A model generated the notes under the pieces. That model was given only the letters and a program-made list of their open reading frames with translations, ran no database searches and was not told the origin of the DNA. From Marixanthomonas spongiae (GTDB taxonomy: Bacteria > Bacteroidota > Bacteroidia > Flavobacteriales > Flavobacteriaceae): a stretch of 64,000 nt of DNA. The DNA lies in assembly GCF_003095375.1 (NCBI RefSeq), contig NZ_QEHR01000005.1, positions 62,001-126,000 on the forward strand. Reading direction: 5' to 3'. Both the position numbers and the translations under genes were made by a program. How positions within the stretch are numbered: the stretch's first letter is position 1; every line of letters begins with the position of its first letter. Of the stretch, positions 26,147-33,933 are shown in pieces.

Positions 26147-26827
26147 TTATAGAAATTTATTGACGTTATCCAGGTCTTCTTGAAAGTCGATTTCCATACA
26201 ATTAAAGGCTGAAATATCAACGGCTTTTACTTTGGCGTTGTCTTTTTCGATCAACAGTTCAAGTCCGCGTTCAAAATAATCGTTCTCGCCACATTCCTCC
26301 AAGCGTGCAATGTATTGTGAAAGATCATTTTTTGAAATAAAGTTAACGCCAACCGCTTCGCCCAGACCGTTTTTCACTTCTTTTGAAAGTTGATCCACAA
26401 AACCGTTTTTTAAAGTGTATTTCACCTCTTCGTCCCCAACCGAATTGGTGTTTACGGCAACGAACGAAGTATCTTCATCAATATGCGGCCGTAGGTTTTT
26501 CAATAGTTTTTCATCAAAAACAACATCTCCGTTAAACCAAAGTACACTTTCGCCTTTGCACTTTCTTAACGCCCTTACCAAGCTTTTTGCTGTGTTGGTC
26601 TGATCAAAATACGGATTGTAAACATACGCCAACTGCGGAAAGTTTTCCATGATGCTGTTCTTCTTAAAACCGACCACGACATAGACATCGTGCTCTGAAA
26701 AATTTTTGTCGATGTTTTCGACCATCATTTGCATAATGCTTTTCCCGTTTTTTAGCGGCGTGAGCGGTTTAGGGAATGGATTGCCCAACCTAGAACCAAT
26801 CCCCGCAGCAAGTATTACGATTTTCAT
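26147..26827 (-). CDS. NTP-transferase (sugar- or polyol-phosphate nucleotidyltransferase)
   Basis: A 226-residue cytoplasmic enzyme with the nucleotidyltransferase signature LAAGIGSRLGNPFPKPLTPL and the metal-binding LWFNGDVVFDE. Its length and the YNPYFDQTNTAKSLVRAL segment resemble the LicC-like cytidylyltransferase group more than the long hexose-1-phosphate enzymes. With the glycerophosphotransferase-like neighbour, a role in making a CDP-activated polyol or choline-like donor is plausible but inferred. It is co-transcribed with the GT9-GT2 gene upstream (no gap) and the transferase downstream. Confidence 0.82.
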   Translation of the reverse strand: MKIVILAAGIGSRLGNPFPKPLTPLKNGKSIMQMMVENIDKNFSEHDVYVVVGFKKNSIMENFPQLAYVYNPYFDQTNTAKSLVRALRKCKGESVLWFNGDVVFDEKLLKNLRPHIDEDTSFVAVNTNSVGDEEVKYTLKNGFVDQLSKEVKNGLGEAVGVNFISKNDLSQYIARLEECGENDYFERGLELLIEKDNAKVKAVDISAFNCMEIDFQEDLDNVNKFL

Positions 26828-28663
26828 TTATGTGTTGGAATTATTTTTAATGATCTGTTTTAATTTTAAATACTTTAAAAAAGTAGTGTAGGCGCTAAAG
26901 GTACAAATTATTAATCCGTTGAAACCGTCCAAAAAACCAAGACGTAAAATATATGCTTTAAAAAAGGTCCAAGTTGGTTTTAATAAAATGTCGAAAATGC
27001 CCGATTTACGGCCCAGTTTATAATATTCCCTTGCCGCAATGGAAGAGAATTTATGTACTTTCAAGCTATGTTCTTCATAACTAGTGTGTACCCAGTGCAA
27101 AATGCTTCCGTTTAGTTTTCCGGTTTTAGAACCAGGCTGCATTTGTATGGTATCGTGTGGGTTGATGCCGCCCCAACGAGCTTTGTTACGGTCAAAGACC
27201 CGTAATTTTCTATCTGGGTACCAATCTGAATGGTAAATCCATTGCCCACAATAGTTGTTAAATCGCTTTGCGAAGTAACCATCTTTTTTCCAGTTTTCTT
27301 TTAGTCTTAAAATAGCCGATTGCAGTTCTTTGCTCAGGGCTTCATCGGCATCGAGGGAAATGACTTTATCATATTTTGCAGCATCGATAGCGGAGTTTTT
27401 TTGCTGAATATGGCCTTCAAATTTCTGTTGAAGGAACCGTACCGGATAGTTTTTGCAAATAGCTTCCGTGGCATCGGTACTGAAGGAATCCAAGATAACG
27501 ATGTCATCGGCTACTGGAAGCAGGGATTCTATGCAACGGGCGATTTTATTTTCTTCATTAAGTGTGATTACCGTCGCAGAAAAACGTTTTTCTTCAGCAT
27601 AAATATTTTCACCTGTTAAAAACTCATGCAGTTTTGGAATGATGAGCTCAGGTTCAAAATGTTCATATTGTTGCTTGCCTTTCAAGCGTGCCCCTTTTTT
27701 GTTTGAAAAATGAGGGTTGTAATCTATATAATCAAATAAATGAACCGAAGCGTGGTTGTTTCGGTCTTCAAAAATGTTCCAGGCTTCTTTTTTTATCCAA
27801 GGGCTGAATATGGAGAATGTCTTCACCCCCAACGCTTTTGCCATATTGATGGCACCGCCTTCATTGCCAATCAATGCATCGCAATGGTGGGTAAGGGCCA
27901 TAAATTCCCTAAGGCTCTTGCCATAAAGCTCCAAAAATATATGCTCTTGGGTTTTTGCGTTGCACAAGCCATACAGTTTTTCAACTTCCTTTTTTTGGCT
28001 GGGAATGTAATTAAAAAGCAGTTGTCCTTCGGTTTGTGCTACTATATAATCCAAAAGCTTGGCCATAAATGGCAACGGATAGGTTTTAAACTCGTTGCTC
28101 CCTAAAGCGCTGATCATAAATAGTTGTTTTGAAACAATTATTTTATGCTGTTGCAGCGCTTTTTTGGCAGTATTTATTTCCGTTTCGGTAAGATATATTT
28201 TGGGTTTGCAGTCCTGTTCTATCTCTTTGATGATGGGCGATAACAACATTAACCGGTTTTCGATGGCCAAACCGGCTTGTGTTAACGACATGGTATGGCG
28301 CGAAAATGTGTGCGTATAGGCAAATTGGGTGTACCATTTTTTATACGAAATACGGTATTTAGCTCCAGAACTTTTAGTGATCCACGCACTGCTTATCTTG
28401 GCATACGCATCGATCACCACGTCGTAGCCTTCGTTTTTCACTTGTTCCCGTAAGGCTTTAAATTGGCTTTTGGATTCCTCCATGTCATTGGTAAACGGAA
28501 TCACTTTATCAATTACCGGGTTGTTTTCAATTACGGGAATGGTGTTGGAATTGACCAAATAATGCAATTCTGCTTCGGGGAAATGGTTTCGCAATACCTC
28601 AAACAGCACGGTGGACGTTAACACGTCGCCGATCATTTTTTGTTGTATTACGAGGACTTTCAT
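26828..28663 (-). CDS. fusion: GT9 heptosyltransferase-like and GT2 WaaE-like glycosyltransferase
   Basis: A 611-residue two-domain protein. Residues 1-345 are a GT-B heptosyltransferase-type domain (MKVLVIQQKMIGDVLTSTVL at the start, HHCDALIGNEGGAINMAKALG in the donor region, family 9). Residues about 358-600 are a GT-A family 2 domain (FSATVITLNEENKIARCI, DSFSTDATE at 392-400, VISLDADEAL at 434-443, with the RVFDRNKARWGG and NPHDTI motifs of WaaE/KdtX-type core glucosyltransferases). The two are usually separate genes. The fusion suggests sequential addition of two core sugars. It lies between dapD and the nucleotidyltransferase on the same strand. Confidence 0.88.
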   Translation of the reverse strand: MKVLVIQQKMIGDVLTSTVLFEVLRNHFPEAELHYLVNSNTIPVIENNPVIDKVIPFTNDMEESKSQFKALREQVKNEGYDVVIDAYAKISSAWITKSSGAKYRISYKKWYTQFAYTHTFSRHTMSLTQAGLAIENRLMLLSPIIKEIEQDCKPKIYLTETEINTAKKALQQHKIIVSKQLFMISALGSNEFKTYPLPFMAKLLDYIVAQTEGQLLFNYIPSQKKEVEKLYGLCNAKTQEHIFLELYGKSLREFMALTHHCDALIGNEGGAINMAKALGVKTFSIFSPWIKKEAWNIFEDRNNHASVHLFDYIDYNPHFSNKKGARLKGKQQYEHFEPELIIPKLHEFLTGENIYAEEKRFSATVITLNEENKIARCIESLLPVADDIVILDSFSTDATEAICKNYPVRFLQQKFEGHIQQKNSAIDAAKYDKVISLDADEALSKELQSAILRLKENWKKDGYFAKRFNNYCGQWIYHSDWYPDRKLRVFDRNKARWGGINPHDTIQMQPGSKTGKLNGSILHWVHTSYEEHSLKVHKFSSIAAREYYKLGRKSGIFDILLKPTWTFFKAYILRLGFLDGFNGLIICTFSAYTTFLKYLKLKQIIKNNSNT

Positions 28664-28667
28664 CTAC

Positions 28668-29483
28668 CTAAACTGCTACATTATACTCGCGAAGGGCGTC
28701 GTTCAGAGATGTTTTTTTATTGGTGCTTTCTTTCCGTTTACCAATAATCAAAGCACACGGTACTTGAAACTCACCGGCAGGGAATTTTTTGGTATAGCTT
28801 CCAGGGATCACAACCGATCGTGAAGGAATTAACCCTTTGGTTTCAACGGGTTCATCGCCCGTTACATCGATTATTTTTGTAGAAGCGGTCAACACTACAT
28901 TGGCGCCAAGAACAGCTTCTTTTTCCACCCGTACGCCTTCAACAACAATACAGCGCGAGCCAATAAAAGCATTGTCTTCAATAATTACAGGAGCCGCTTG
29001 CAAGGGTTCCAACACACCCCCAATGCCCACGCCGCCGCTAAGGTGCACGTTTTTACCTATTTGGGCACAACTTCCTACAGTTGCCCAAGTATCAACCATG
29101 GTGCCTTCATCCACATAAGCACCGATATTCACGTAACTGGGCATCATAATCACACCTTTTGAAACGTAAGCGCCGTGGCGGGCCACCGCATGCGGCACTA
29201 CCCGAACGCCTTTTTCTTTGTAGCCTTTTTTCAACGGGATTTTGTCGTGGTATTCAAAAATACCCGCTTCCATAGTTTCCATTTTTTGAATGGGGAAGTA
29301 CAAAACAACAGCTTTTTTTACCCATTCGTTTACTTGCCATCCATCGGTAGAAGGTTCGGCACAACGAAGTGCTCCTTCATCGCACAATTGTACCACTTCC
29401 CGAATGGCGTTGATAGTTTCGGTGTCTTGCAACAAGGAACGGTCGTCCCACGCTTTTTCTATAATCTGCTGTAATTGGTTCAT
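28668..29483 (-). CDS. dapD: tetrahydrodipicolinate N-succinyltransferase (DapD)
   Basis: A 271-residue left-handed beta-helix acyltransferase that succinylates tetrahydrodipicolinate in the DAP/lysine pathway. Hallmarks are FPIQKMETMEAGIFEYHDKI, VVPHAVARHGAYVSKGVIMMPSYVNIGAYVDEGTMVDTWATVGSCAQIGKNVHLSGG (hexapeptide repeats) and EDNAFIGSRCIVVEGV. The length is normal. The gene is divergent from ruvX, with -7 elements facing each way in the 96-base gap. dapB, earlier in the same pathway, lies 26 kb away in this window. Confidence 0.95.
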   Translation of the reverse strand: MNQLQQIIEKAWDDRSLLQDTETINAIREVVQLCDEGALRCAEPSTDGWQVNEWVKKAVVLYFPIQKMETMEAGIFEYHDKIPLKKGYKEKGVRVVPHAVARHGAYVSKGVIMMPSYVNIGAYVDEGTMVDTWATVGSCAQIGKNVHLSGGVGIGGVLEPLQAAPVIIEDNAFIGSRCIVVEGVRVEKEAVLGANVVLTASTKIIDVTGDEPVETKGLIPSRSVVIPGSYTKKFPAGEFQVPCALIIGKRKESTNKKTSLNDALREYNVAV

Positions 29484-29504
29484 AATTCAATCAAAATTTA
29501 ACCA

Positions 29505-29512
29505 CAAAGATA
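29505..29512 (-). promoter_or_regulatory. -7 promoter element of dapD
   Basis: The minus strand reads TATCTTTG, an exact TAnnTTTG match 21 bases upstream of the dapD ATG. Its -33 element is not clear. Confidence 0.5.
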
Positions 29513-29539
29513 AAAGTCCATTGCAATTAACTTCCCTTT

Positions 29540-29572
29540 TTTGGCATACTATTTTACAAACCCGTATTTTTG
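29540..29572 (+). promoter_or_regulatory. promoter of ruvX
   Basis: TTTG (29540-29543) is followed after 21 bases by TATTTTTG (29565-29572), which matches the Bacteroidota -33/-7 pattern. The -7 element ends seven bases before the ruvX ATG, so the mRNA should have almost no 5' leader. Confidence 0.55.
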
Positions 29573-29579
29573 CAGCTAA

Positions 29580-29990
29580 ATGGGACGCATTTTAGCCATA
29601 GATTACGGTACCAAACGCACTGGAATTGCCATTACTGACGAGCTGCAGTTAATTGCTTCCGGGTTGACAACGGTACCTACGACAACATTGCTCGATTTTC
29701 TGAAAAAATACATCGCTACCGAAAAAGTGGAATTGGTTTTAGTGGGCGAGCCCAAGCAAAAAGATGGTTCGGCCAGCGGTGTGGAAGTGCATATCAAAGA
29801 ATTCCTTCTGAAATTTTCCGAAACATTTCCCACTATGGAAGTAAAACGCGTAGATGAGCGCTACACCAGTAAAATGGCGTTCCAAACAATGATAGACAGC
29901 GGACTGAAGAAAAAGCAGCGGAGGAATAAAGCGTTGATTGACGAGATTAGTGCGACCATTATCCTTCAGGAATACCTTTATAATGAATAA
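29580..29990 (+). CDS. ruvX: Holliday junction resolvase-like YqgF/RuvX
   Basis: A 136-residue RNase H-fold protein of the RuvX/YqgF family, linked to pre-16S rRNA 5' end processing and to a resolvase-like activity. The first strand MGRILAIDYGTKRTGIAITD carries the catalytic Asp, and later LVGEPKQKDG, VDERYTSKMA and the final DEISATIILQEYL are family motifs. It is at the usual length. The stop codon lies inside a 14-base tandem repeat, after which an S23-type gene and def follow on the same strand. Confidence 0.93.
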   Translation: MGRILAIDYGTKRTGIAITDELQLIASGLTTVPTTTLLDFLKKYIATEKVELVLVGEPKQKDGSASGVEVHIKEFLLKFSETFPTMEVKRVDERYTSKMAFQTMIDSGLKKKQRRNKALIDEISATIILQEYLYNE

Positions 29991-30014
29991 TGTTGAATGG
30001 ATAATGTTGAATGG
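29987..30014. repeat. two tandem copies of a 14-base unit
   Basis: ATAATGTTGAATGG occurs twice in perfect tandem (29987-30000, 30001-30014), starting in the ruvX stop codon and ending before the S23-type gene. Such short AT-rich word repeats are common between flavobacterial genes; the copy number is likely variable. Confidence 0.65.
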
Positions 30015-30039
30015 ATACTGATTAATCAAGTAATTTAAA

Positions 30040-30402
30040 ATGAAAGAACAAAACTTAAAAATACGATCTAATGAATTTGCCCACAGATGCGTTAAACTGG
30101 CATTGGCACTTCCATCGACAAAACTTGGCAGCCATATTGAAGGACAACTAATACGAAGTTCTACTTCTACTGCTGCTAATTACAGGGCAGCGTGTTTGGC
30201 ACAGACCAAAAGAGGGTTTATTTCTAAATTGAGCATAGTAATTGAAGAGGCCGACGAGAGTAATTTTTGGATTCAGTTTTTACTTGATGAAGAGTTGCTT
30301 ACGTTCAATCGATGTGAAGCGCTATTGAAAGAATCTGCTGAATTGACATCAATTTTTATCGCATCGCGGAAAACAGCTGAAAAGTCTAAGGATAGGCAAT
30401 AA
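30040..30402 (+). CDS. four-helix-bundle protein, S23 rRNA-intervening-sequence type
   Basis: A 120-residue all-helical protein of the S23/IVP family (RSNEFAHRCVKLALALPSTK, then IEGQLIRSSTSTAANYRAAC, FISKLSIVIEEADESNFWIQ). Homologues are encoded inside intervening sequences of 23S rRNA genes or lie free in the chromosome; the Avd protein of diversity-generating retroelements has the same fold. Here no rRNA gene is near. It sits between ruvX and def, with tandem repeats on one side and a run of ATTAGAC/ATTAAAC words on the other (30402-30434), so it may have been inserted. Function is unknown. Confidence 0.85.
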   Translation: MKEQNLKIRSNEFAHRCVKLALALPSTKLGSHIEGQLIRSSTSTAANYRAACLAQTKRGFISKLSIVIEEADESNFWIQFLLDEELLTFNRCEALLKESAELTSIFIASRKTAEKSKDRQ

Positions 30403-30434
30403 TTAAACATTAGACACTAAACATTAAACATTTA
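30402..30434. repeat. degenerate ATTA(G/A)AC word repeat
   Basis: Downstream of the S23-type gene, words of the form AACATTAGAC, ACTAAACATT, AAACATT recur with small changes up to the def start at 30439. It matches a kind of degenerate intergenic repeat seen in many Bacteroidota genomes; this is from memory. Confidence 0.45.
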
Positions 30435-30438
30435 AAAA

Positions 30439-31029
30439 ATGATTTTACCGATTGTAGCCTACGGAGATCCCGTTTTACGAAAAGCGTGTAAGGATATCGA
30501 TGCCGATTATCCAAAACTGGATGCATTGATTGAAAACATGTACGAAACCATGTACGCGGCCCGTGGCGTGGGGTTAGCAGCACCACAAATAGGATTGCCC
30601 ATCCGTGTTTTTATCGTGGACGCTTCTCCTTTTGCAGACGATGAAGACTTAACCGAAGAAGAGCGCAACCAATTGAAAGATTTCAAAAAAACCTTTATCA
30701 ATGCGCGTATCCTTGATGAGGAAGGGGACGAATGGGCGTTTAACGAAGGGTGTTTAAGTATTCCAGAAGTTCGGGAAGATGTATTTCGCCAGCCCGAGAT
30801 TACCATTGAGTATGAAGATGAAAACTTCAAAACCCATAAAGAAACCATCAAGGGCATTGCTGCTCGTATCGTGCAGCACGAATACGACCACATTGAAGGC
30901 ATCTTGTTTACCGACAAGCTATCGCCTTTAAAAAAACAGTTGATTAAAAGCAAGTTGAAGAAAATTTCAGCAGGAAAAATTACTATAGATTATAGAATGC
31001 GGTTCCCAAAAGCGAAAAAGAAACGTTAA
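30439..31029 (+). CDS. def: peptide deformylase
   Basis: A 196-residue metalloenzyme that removes the formyl group from nascent peptides at the ribosome. All three motifs are intact: GVGLAAPQIG, EGCLSIPE (metal-binding Cys) and QHEYDHIEG (two metal-binding His and the catalytic Glu). An acidic insert (DASPFADDEDLTEEERNQLKDF) between the first two motifs is usual for Bacteroidota. It is followed by a DUF5606 gene, probably co-transcribed. Confidence 0.96.
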   Translation: MILPIVAYGDPVLRKACKDIDADYPKLDALIENMYETMYAARGVGLAAPQIGLPIRVFIVDASPFADDEDLTEEERNQLKDFKKTFINARILDEEGDEWAFNEGCLSIPEVREDVFRQPEITIEYEDENFKTHKETIKGIAARIVQHEYDHIEGILFTDKLSPLKKQLIKSKLKKISAGKITIDYRMRFPKAKKKR

Positions 31030-31097
31030 TACCATTGCAAAGAATATAGAAACCGTGCATATTTGCACCTTTCAGAAAAAAATTGAACACATAGTTT

Positions 31098-31526
31098 ATG
31101 ACCTTAGAGAAAATTTTATCGATTTCCGGGAAGCCCGGATTGTACAAATTAAAAACCCAAACGCGAGGTGGCTTTTTGGCCGAATCGTTGTTGAACGGTA
31201 AAAAAATTAACGTAAGTGGCCGCCATAATGTAAGTTTGTTGAGCGAAATAGCCATTTATACCTTGACCGAAGAACTGCCCCTACGCGAGGTCTTTAAAAA
31301 AATATATGAAAAAGAAGATGGTGGAGAGGCCATAAGCCATAAAGAACCTAAAATAAAACTGGAAGAATACTTTTTTGAAGTATTGCCAGATTACGATGAA
31401 GATCGCGTCTATGCCAGCGACATCAAAAAAGTGGTGCAATGGTACAATTTGCTCGTTAGAAATGGAATCACCGATTTTTCTGAAACTGAAGCCGACCAAA
31501 ACGAAGCTGTTTCAGAAGAAGAATAA
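31098..31526 (+). CDS. DUF5606 family protein
   Basis: A 142-residue cytoplasmic protein conserved in Flavobacteriia. The N-terminal 75 residues (MTLEKILSISGKPGLYKLKT, then GGFLAESLLNGKKINVSG) look like the compact beta domain of DUF5606; the rest (HKEPKIKLEEYFFEVLPDYD, VVQWYNLLVRNGI) is a helical tail with an acidic end. The role is unknown. It follows def by about 70 bases and ends before a strong hairpin at 31559-31586. Confidence 0.8.
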   Translation: MTLEKILSISGKPGLYKLKTQTRGGFLAESLLNGKKINVSGRHNVSLLSEIAIYTLTEELPLREVFKKIYEKEDGGEAISHKEPKIKLEEYFFEVLPDYDEDRVYASDIKKVVQWYNLLVRNGITDFSETEADQNEAVSEEE

Positions 31527-31551
31527 GCAAGTAAACAATTTTAAAACCTAC

Positions 31552-31586
31552 AAAAAAAGCCCGTACAAAACAGTGCGGGCTTTTTT
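31552..31586. terminator. bidirectional rho-independent terminator
   Basis: GCCCGTAC (31559-31566) and GTGCGGGC (31573-31580) pair (one G-T wobble) around ACAAAACA-like loop bases, with A-run before and six T after. It lies between the convergent DUF5606 and nhaA genes and should serve both. Confidence 0.87.
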
Positions 31587-31603
31587 ATGGGATTTTGTGA
31601 TAG

Positions 31604-32920
31604 CTATTTTCTGTAACGCTTGTATTTTTTGGTTGAACCAACCCTTAAAATAGTATAACCAATTACAGCCGAAATTAGAGAGCCCAATAAGATCCCCAAC
31701 TTAGCCGAATCGATATGGGCAGGGTCGTTGGTAAACGCCAGGCTGGCCACAAAGATGGACATGGTAAACCCAATTCCAGCTAAAAACGCAACGCCAACTA
31801 TATGCTTAAATGTAATATCGGTTGGTATGGAAATAAGCCGTATGCGCTGGGCAAAAAGAATAATGGTCGTTACCCCAATACTATTGCCCAAAACCAATGC
31901 CGCTGCTATGGTGAACATAAAATAGGTGTCCAATTGAACACCGCTATCCAGCACGACTCCTGCATTGGCAAAAGCAAAAATTGGGATGATAAAATAAGAC
32001 ACCCACCCGTGAAGGGTATGCTCTAAATGCTGTAACGGACTTTGAAATTTGGATGTCCAATCCTGCAGGTCGTCAATTTCATGAATTTGCTCCCTGGAGA
32101 GGATTGGTTTTTCTATTACTTCGGCATCTTTTATATTGTTGGTTATATTCACCAATCTATCCACAAAATTTGGCGTGTATATTTTCTGCCGTATCGGAAT
32201 CGAAAAAGCTAATAAAATTCCAGCGATGGTTGGGTGGATGCCCGATTTTAAAAATAATACCCACACTACGACCCCGGCAGACAAAAGCAGGAATTTTGAA
32301 TAATACCCACGCGCCGATAAAACATATAAAAAGGCCAAGATGCCCATGGCTATGGCGAGTAGGCCCAAGTGGAGATCGCCGCTATAAAAAAGGGCGATGA
32401 CCAGGACGGCACCAATATCATCCACAATAGCAAAAGCAGTTAAGAAAACCTTAAGGCTCAAGGGCACCCTGTTGCCCAAGAGGTTTAATACGGCTAAAGC
32501 GAACGCTATATCCGTAGCCATTGGGATGGCCCATCCTTTGTGGGTTTCTGGGTTTTGGTTAAGTAAAACGAATATTAAGATAGGAACCGACATCCCCCCG
32601 ATGGCACCCAAAAGGGGAAAGGCCACTTTTTTAACGGTATTCAGTTCTCCAATTAAAAACTCCCTTTTAATTTCCAGGCCGATCAAGAAAAAGAAAATGG
32701 CCATCAACCCATCATTGACCCAAAGAATAAGCGGTTTTTTCAGCTCAAATGCATCAATCGAAAAACCAAACTCGTGATCCCATATCTCTTGATAGGTTTC
32801 CGAGAACGGGGAATTGGCCCAAATCAAGGCCAAAATAGTTGCAGCCAACAACAGGAAACCGCTGAAGGCCTCAATTTTAACGAATCTTTTAAAAGGGGTC
32901 AAAAAGGTTTGTTTAATCAT
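31604..32920 (-). CDS. nhaA: Na+/H+ antiporter NhaA
   Basis: A 438-residue inner-membrane antiporter with about 12 membrane segments. Hallmarks are FFLIGLEIKREFLIGEL, AIPMATDIAFALAVLNLLGNRVP with the paired Asp (TDIAFA and the later FAIVDDIGAVLVIALFY, the DD ion-binding pair), and GVAFLAGIGFTMSIFVASLAF. It uses the proton gradient to expel Na+. A loop of about 60 residues between the halves (VDRLVNITNNIKDAEV ... HEIDDLQDWTSK) is longer than in E. coli but usual in Bacteroidota. The downstream convergent gene shares the terminator. Confidence 0.95.
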   Translation of the reverse strand: MIKQTFLTPFKRFVKIEAFSGFLLLAATILALIWANSPFSETYQEIWDHEFGFSIDAFELKKPLILWVNDGLMAIFFFLIGLEIKREFLIGELNTVKKVAFPLLGAIGGMSVPILIFVLLNQNPETHKGWAIPMATDIAFALAVLNLLGNRVPLSLKVFLTAFAIVDDIGAVLVIALFYSGDLHLGLLAIAMGILAFLYVLSARGYYSKFLLLSAGVVVWVLFLKSGIHPTIAGILLAFSIPIRQKIYTPNFVDRLVNITNNIKDAEVIEKPILSREQIHEIDDLQDWTSKFQSPLQHLEHTLHGWVSYFIIPIFAFANAGVVLDSGVQLDTYFMFTIAAALVLGNSIGVTTIILFAQRIRLISIPTDITFKHIVGVAFLAGIGFTMSIFVASLAFTNDPAHIDSAKLGILLGSLISAVIGYTILRVGSTKKYKRYRK

Positions 32921-33055
32921 ATAGAACTTGAATTTTTATATTAAGTTTTCCGTAGTAAAACTATAAAAGCTATAAAAATACGATTTTTGAATTATTTATA
33001 TTCGGTTTCGCCGTTTTTTTACCGCAGGTTTTCATGCTTTGAAGCTTAATTGCAG

Positions 33056-33063
33056 TAGCTTTG
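33056..33063 (+). promoter_or_regulatory. -7 promoter element of mazG
   Basis: TAGCTTTG matches TAnnTTTG, 29 bases before the mazG ATG. A TTTG at 33038-33041 is rather close (14 bases) to be a normal -33 element. Confidence 0.5.
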
Positions 33064-33092
33064 CTCCCTAACTTTTTTGAAACAGGCAAGTT

Positions 33093-33866
33093 ATGAACTC
33101 CAGAAAAGAACAATTAAAAGCGTTTGATCGTTTATTGACCATTATGGACGAGCTGCGCGAGCAATGCCCGTGGGACAAAAAACAGACGATGCAAACCCTG
33201 CGGCACCTTACCATTGAAGAAACCTATGAGTTGGGCGACGCCATTTTGGACAACGACCTTGATGAAGTAAAAGGAGAGCTTGGCGATTTATTGTTGCACA
33301 TTGTTTTTTATGCTAAAATAGGTAGCGAAACCAACGATTTTGATATTGCCGATGTGGCCAATCAAATTTGTGAAAAACTCATTTCACGCCACCCCCATAT
33401 TTACGGTGATGTGGATGTTGCCAATGAAGAAGAAGTAAAACGCAACTGGGAAAACCTAAAACTGAAAGAAGGTAAAAAAAGCGTGTTGCAAGGCGTGCCA
33501 AAATCGTTGCCGGCCTTGGTAAAAGCCAATAGGATTCAAGATAAGGTGGCTGGAGTAGGTTTTGATTGGGAAGAGCCCCAACAAGTGTTTGAAAAACTAA
33601 AAGAAGAACTGGAAGAGCTACAGCACGAAGTGACCGAAAGCAATGCCGATAAAATAGAAGCCGAATTTGGCGATGTACTTTTCTCGATGATCAATTATGC
33701 CCGGTTTTTAAACATAAATCCCGAAAATGCCTTAGAGCGCACCAATAAAAAATTTATTAACAGGTTTCAGTATTTGGAAGCTAAAGCCAAGGAGCAAGGC
33801 ATTGCCTTGAAAGATATGACTTTGGCCGAAATGGACGTCTTTTGGGAAGAAGCAAAACTTTTGTGA
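33093..33866 (+). CDS. mazG: nucleoside triphosphate pyrophosphohydrolase MazG
   Basis: A 257-residue enzyme that hydrolyses NTPs or dNTPs to the monophosphate and PPi, cleaning damaged nucleotides and modulating stress signalling. It has two MazG domains: the first has CPWDKKQTMQTLRHLTIEETYEL (ExxE) and DEVKGELGDLLLHIVFYAKI (ExxD), the second KLKEELEELQHEV and AEFGDVLFSMINYARFL. Length is normal. An inverted repeat at 33879-33901 follows, before the convergent methyltransferase gene. Confidence 0.95.
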   Translation: MNSRKEQLKAFDRLLTIMDELREQCPWDKKQTMQTLRHLTIEETYELGDAILDNDLDEVKGELGDLLLHIVFYAKIGSETNDFDIADVANQICEKLISRHPHIYGDVDVANEEEVKRNWENLKLKEGKKSVLQGVPKSLPALVKANRIQDKVAGVGFDWEEPQQVFEKLKEELEELQHEVTESNADKIEAEFGDVLFSMINYARFLNINPENALERTNKKFINRFQYLEAKAKEQGIALKDMTLAEMDVFWEEAKLL

Positions 33867-33877
33867 TAGCTCTTCGG

Positions 33878-33901
33878 CACCACTTAGGAAGCTAAGGTGG
33901 T
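33878..33901. repeat. inverted repeat between convergent genes
   Basis: ACCACTTAG and CTAAGGTGGT pair with one bulge around GAAG, between mazG and the methyltransferase gene. It could end transcription on either strand, though no T-run follows. The same CCACCTTA/TAAGGTGG wording appears at 49913-49944. Confidence 0.5.
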
Positions 33902-33933
33902 CAAAGTGGTTAGTTTTGGGCGGGTTGAAAATG

